From: Anaerolineae bacterium
GTDB lineage: Bacteria > Chloroflexota > Anaerolineae > Aggregatilineales > Phototrophicaceae
Direction: 5' to 3'
Length of the DNA: 64,000 bases
NCBI GenBank assembly: GCA_022820665.1
Contig: JAJEFB010000041.1
Span: forward strand, 62,001 to 126,000
The notes below the pieces were generated by a model. That model saw only the letters and a program-made list of their open reading frames with translations, did not search any database and was not told where the DNA came from. Every line of letters starts with the position of its first letter. The first letter of the stretch is position 1. Both the position numbers and the translations under genes were made by a program. Shown here piece after piece: positions 62,569 to 64,000 of the stretch.

Positions 62569-62570
62569 GT

Positions 62571-63581
62571 TTACCTCCCTTCCAAGCTAATCCGCGGGTC
62601 GATCAGCGGGTAAGTCAGGTCGATGATCAGCACCGCCAGCGCGCTCGTCACAATTAGGATGAAAGAGGTGCCTTGAATCAGACCGAAATCCTGCGTGTTG
62701 ATGCCGGAATAGATCAAGTTGCCCATCCCGTTGTAGGTGAACATGATCTCCACCAGCACCGAGCCGCTAACCAGCGTCCCAATCGAAACCGCCAGCGCCG
62801 TCATCTGCGGCAAGATCGCATTGCGGATCATATAGCGATACAAGACGTAAAAGGGTTTCAAGCCCTTGGCTTGCGCCAGGATCATGTAATCTTCGCCTTC
62901 AATGGTGACCATCATGCCGCGCATGCCCAGGGCCCAAAAGCCGAAGGTCGCCAATACGATGGACATGGCGGGCAGGAAGCCGTGATAAAGCACGCTGCCG
63001 AAGAACTCCAGCGTCAGCTCGGGCGACATCCCGCGGGCATAGGAGCCGACTAGCGGGAAAATAGGAAGCTTAAAGCCGAATATATAGACCAGCAGCAAAC
63101 TCAACAGCGCCGGCGGCACCGATGTGAAAGACATCGATATGGGTATCAGCACTCTCAACAGCTTGGGCGTTCGCTTCCAAGCCAGCAAAGCGCCGCAGAG
63201 ATTGCCCACGGTGAAGAATATGGCTGTCGCGATGCCGACCAGTCCAATGGTCCAAGGCAGGGCCCGCCCCACCAATTCCGATACCTTCGCCGGGAAATTC
63301 GCCAGCGAATAACCGAGGTCTAGGCGCAGGGTATTGCCCAGAAAACGAAAATACTGGACATAAAGCGGGTCATCGAGGCCGAAGCGCTTGCGCCAGGCTT
63401 CAATGATCAGATCGGCGTTTTCAACAAAGCCCTCTTGACGAGACATGCGCGCGATCATCGCCGAGATCGGATCGCCCGGCGCCAACCGCGGGATGATGAA
63501 GATCAAGGTCGCCGCCACCCATATTGTCAGGAAGAAAACCAGTAACCGGCGCAACAAATAGTTGAGTGAAAAAATTCCCAT
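62571..63581 (-). CDS. Dipeptide-type ABC importer permease (DppB-like)
   Basis: 336 aa, six helices starting LLRRLLVFFLTIWVAATLIFI, the typical DppB N-terminus. EAA loop YMILAQAKGLKPFYVLYRYM. AAGGG is the only weak site before the ATG. Second gene of the operon after the binding protein, from which it is separated by about 258 bases containing a repeat and a hairpin. Confidence 0.9.
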   Translation of the reverse strand: MGIFSLNYLLRRLLVFFLTIWVAATLIFIIPRLAPGDPISAMIARMSRQEGFVENADLIIEAWRKRFGLDDPLYVQYFRFLGNTLRLDLGYSLANFPAKVSELVGRALPWTIGLVGIATAIFFTVGNLCGALLAWKRTPKLLRVLIPISMSFTSVPPALLSLLLVYIFGFKLPIFPLVGSYARGMSPELTLEFFGSVLYHGFLPAMSIVLATFGFWALGMRGMMVTIEGEDYMILAQAKGLKPFYVLYRYMIRNAILPQMTALAVSIGTLVSGSVLVEIMFTYNGMGNLIYSGINTQDFGLIQGTSFILIVTSALAVLIIDLTYPLIDPRISLEGR

Positions 63582-63650
63582 GTGAGCGCCCTTCTCTACA
63601 AACTTAAACCTTTATGAAAGCATTAGCATCAAATCATTTCAGAAATCTTT

Positions 63651-63738
63651 TTAATAAACCGCGTCGCTCAAGCGACGAGAAGGCTTGTTATTTTGCGTGA
63701 GCATGACAGTTCTTCTCGCTGCCGCCGAGCGGCTTATT
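63651..63738 (+). repeat. Dispersed palindromic repeat, copy 4
   Basis: AAACCGCGTCGCTCAAGCGA, CGAGAAGGC, TTGTTATTTTGCGTGAGC and GCCGCCGAGCGGCTTATTCT. Reverse complement of 3459-3547; the first half also matches 40083-40160. Inner hairpin CGTCGCT CA AGCGACG. Half-copies of the CCGCCGAGCGGCTT end occur near 7481-7503 and 12058-12076. Confidence 0.7.
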
Positions 63739-63784
63739 CTGGCAACTGCTATTCCTTTGCCTTGCAACGCTCCGATTGTGAAAC

Positions 63785-63819
63785 GAGGCTGGGGCCGCGC
63801 TAAGGCGACCCCAAACCTC
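63785..63819 (-). terminator. Hairpin after the binding-protein gene
   Basis: On the minus strand GAGGTTTGGGGTCGC, a short loop and GCG..GCCCCAGCCTC form a stem of about 14 pairs with a one-base bulge, followed by GTTTCACAA. It lies 20 bases after the stop of the binding-protein gene. Confidence 0.6.
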
Positions 63820-63839
63820 AAAAGGAATCAAATCGCCCC

Positions 63840-64000
63840 TTACATGCCAGCCTTGCGCAGCTCGGAGATGATCTGATGCGTCGATTGCCACCAGGTGGCT
63901 GGGTGGTTGAAGTTATTCTCAGCCGTCGGCCAGCCTTCCCAGTAGGTGCTGTTGAAGGGAATCAGCTTGGTCGCCTGGTTCAGCGGGAGGATTGGCAGGT
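63840..64000 (-). CDS. ABC importer substrate-binding protein, family 5 (C-terminal end only)
   Basis: The last 52 codons of a minus-strand gene that continues beyond the window; TAA at 63842-63840. The tail reads NSTYWEGWPTAENNFNHPA then TWWQSTHQIISELRKAGM, the usual C-terminus of family-5 binding proteins such as those for cello-oligosaccharides and peptides. It is the receptor for the downstream importer (62571-58026). Family assignment from the short tail plus context. Confidence 0.7.
   Translation of the reverse strand, partial: LPILPLNQATKLIPFNSTYWEGWPTAENNFNHPATWWQSTHQIISELRKAGM

Noticed and set aside
60655..62613. A 652-codon plus-strand open frame
   Set aside because: It is antisense to two well-recognised ABC genes, has low-complexity His/Arg/Gln composition and no family match; long antisense frames are expected in GC-rich DNA.

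Overview
The window looks like a piece of a GC-rich bacterial chromosome, most likely a heterotrophic Chloroflexota (Anaerolineae-like) organism. That assignment is an inference. It rests on ABC solute-binding proteins without a lipobox cysteine, Pro/Thr/Ala-rich linkers after a membrane anchor, a fasciclin-domain secreted protein, several Gfo/Idh oxidoreductases, and many small dispersed palindromic repeats. No rRNA, tRNA, CRISPR array, phage gene or transposase was seen.

Layout. 1-3443 (+): glycolate oxidase glcD (3' part), glcE, glcF. 3629-6178 (-): two secreted proteins, one with two fasciclin domains and one beta-helix/SH3b type. 6281-8103: an aldo/keto reductase (-) and a MOSC protein (+). 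8315-18724 (+): a phosphorylative deoxy-sugar (L-rhamnose-type) island with a FucU mutarotase, HAD phosphatase, DeoR regulator, rhamnulokinase, a rhamnose-type ABC importer, a class II aldolase and a small protein of the sensory-rhodopsin-transducer (ASRT) family. 18884-21158 (+): kbl-tdh threonine degradation. 21583-29190 (+): a LacI regulator and a five-gene family-5 (dipeptide-type) ABC importer. 29421-36198 (+): a DapA-family aldolase, an enolase-superfamily dehydratase, an oxidoreductase, two amidohydrolases and a class III aminotransferase. 36211-47374 (-): a long operon from a TAT-exported binding protein through three permease genes (two are tandem duplicates), a Gfo/Idh, a phosphotriesterase-family protein, a D-threonine-aldolase-like PLP enzyme, another Gfo/Idh and a D-aminoacylase-type amidohydrolase to L-rhamnonate dehydratase. 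47993-49003 (-): an oxidoreductase. 49441-52621 (+): a second family-1 sugar importer. 52714-57790 (-): a lipoprotein, then a phyH / ROK kinase / nanE / two Gfo-Idh cluster. 58026-64000 (-): a second dipeptide-type ABC importer whose last gene fuses the ATPase to a membrane helix and three near-identical extracellular-type repeats.

Together the window encodes uptake (five ABC systems) and catabolism of deoxy-sugars, sugar acids, lactones, amino sugars and D-amino-acid derivatives. It carries both a phosphorylative rhamnose route (rhaB, aldolase) and parts of a non-phosphorylative one (lactonase-like amidohydrolases, rhamnonate dehydratase, DapA-family aldolase). Each of the five solute-binding-protein genes is followed by a strong hairpin, a likely common way of setting binding protein above permease expression.

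Most unusual items: the ABC ATPase-TM-triple-repeat fusion (58026-60560); an ASRT-family protein in a rhamnose operon; a threonine dehydrogenase lacking all four structural-zinc cysteines; a tandem permease duplication whose junction left one permease with an oxidoreductase-derived N-terminus; and short inverted-repeat (MITE-like) elements placed just upstream of genes, one of which contributes to a ribosome-binding site.
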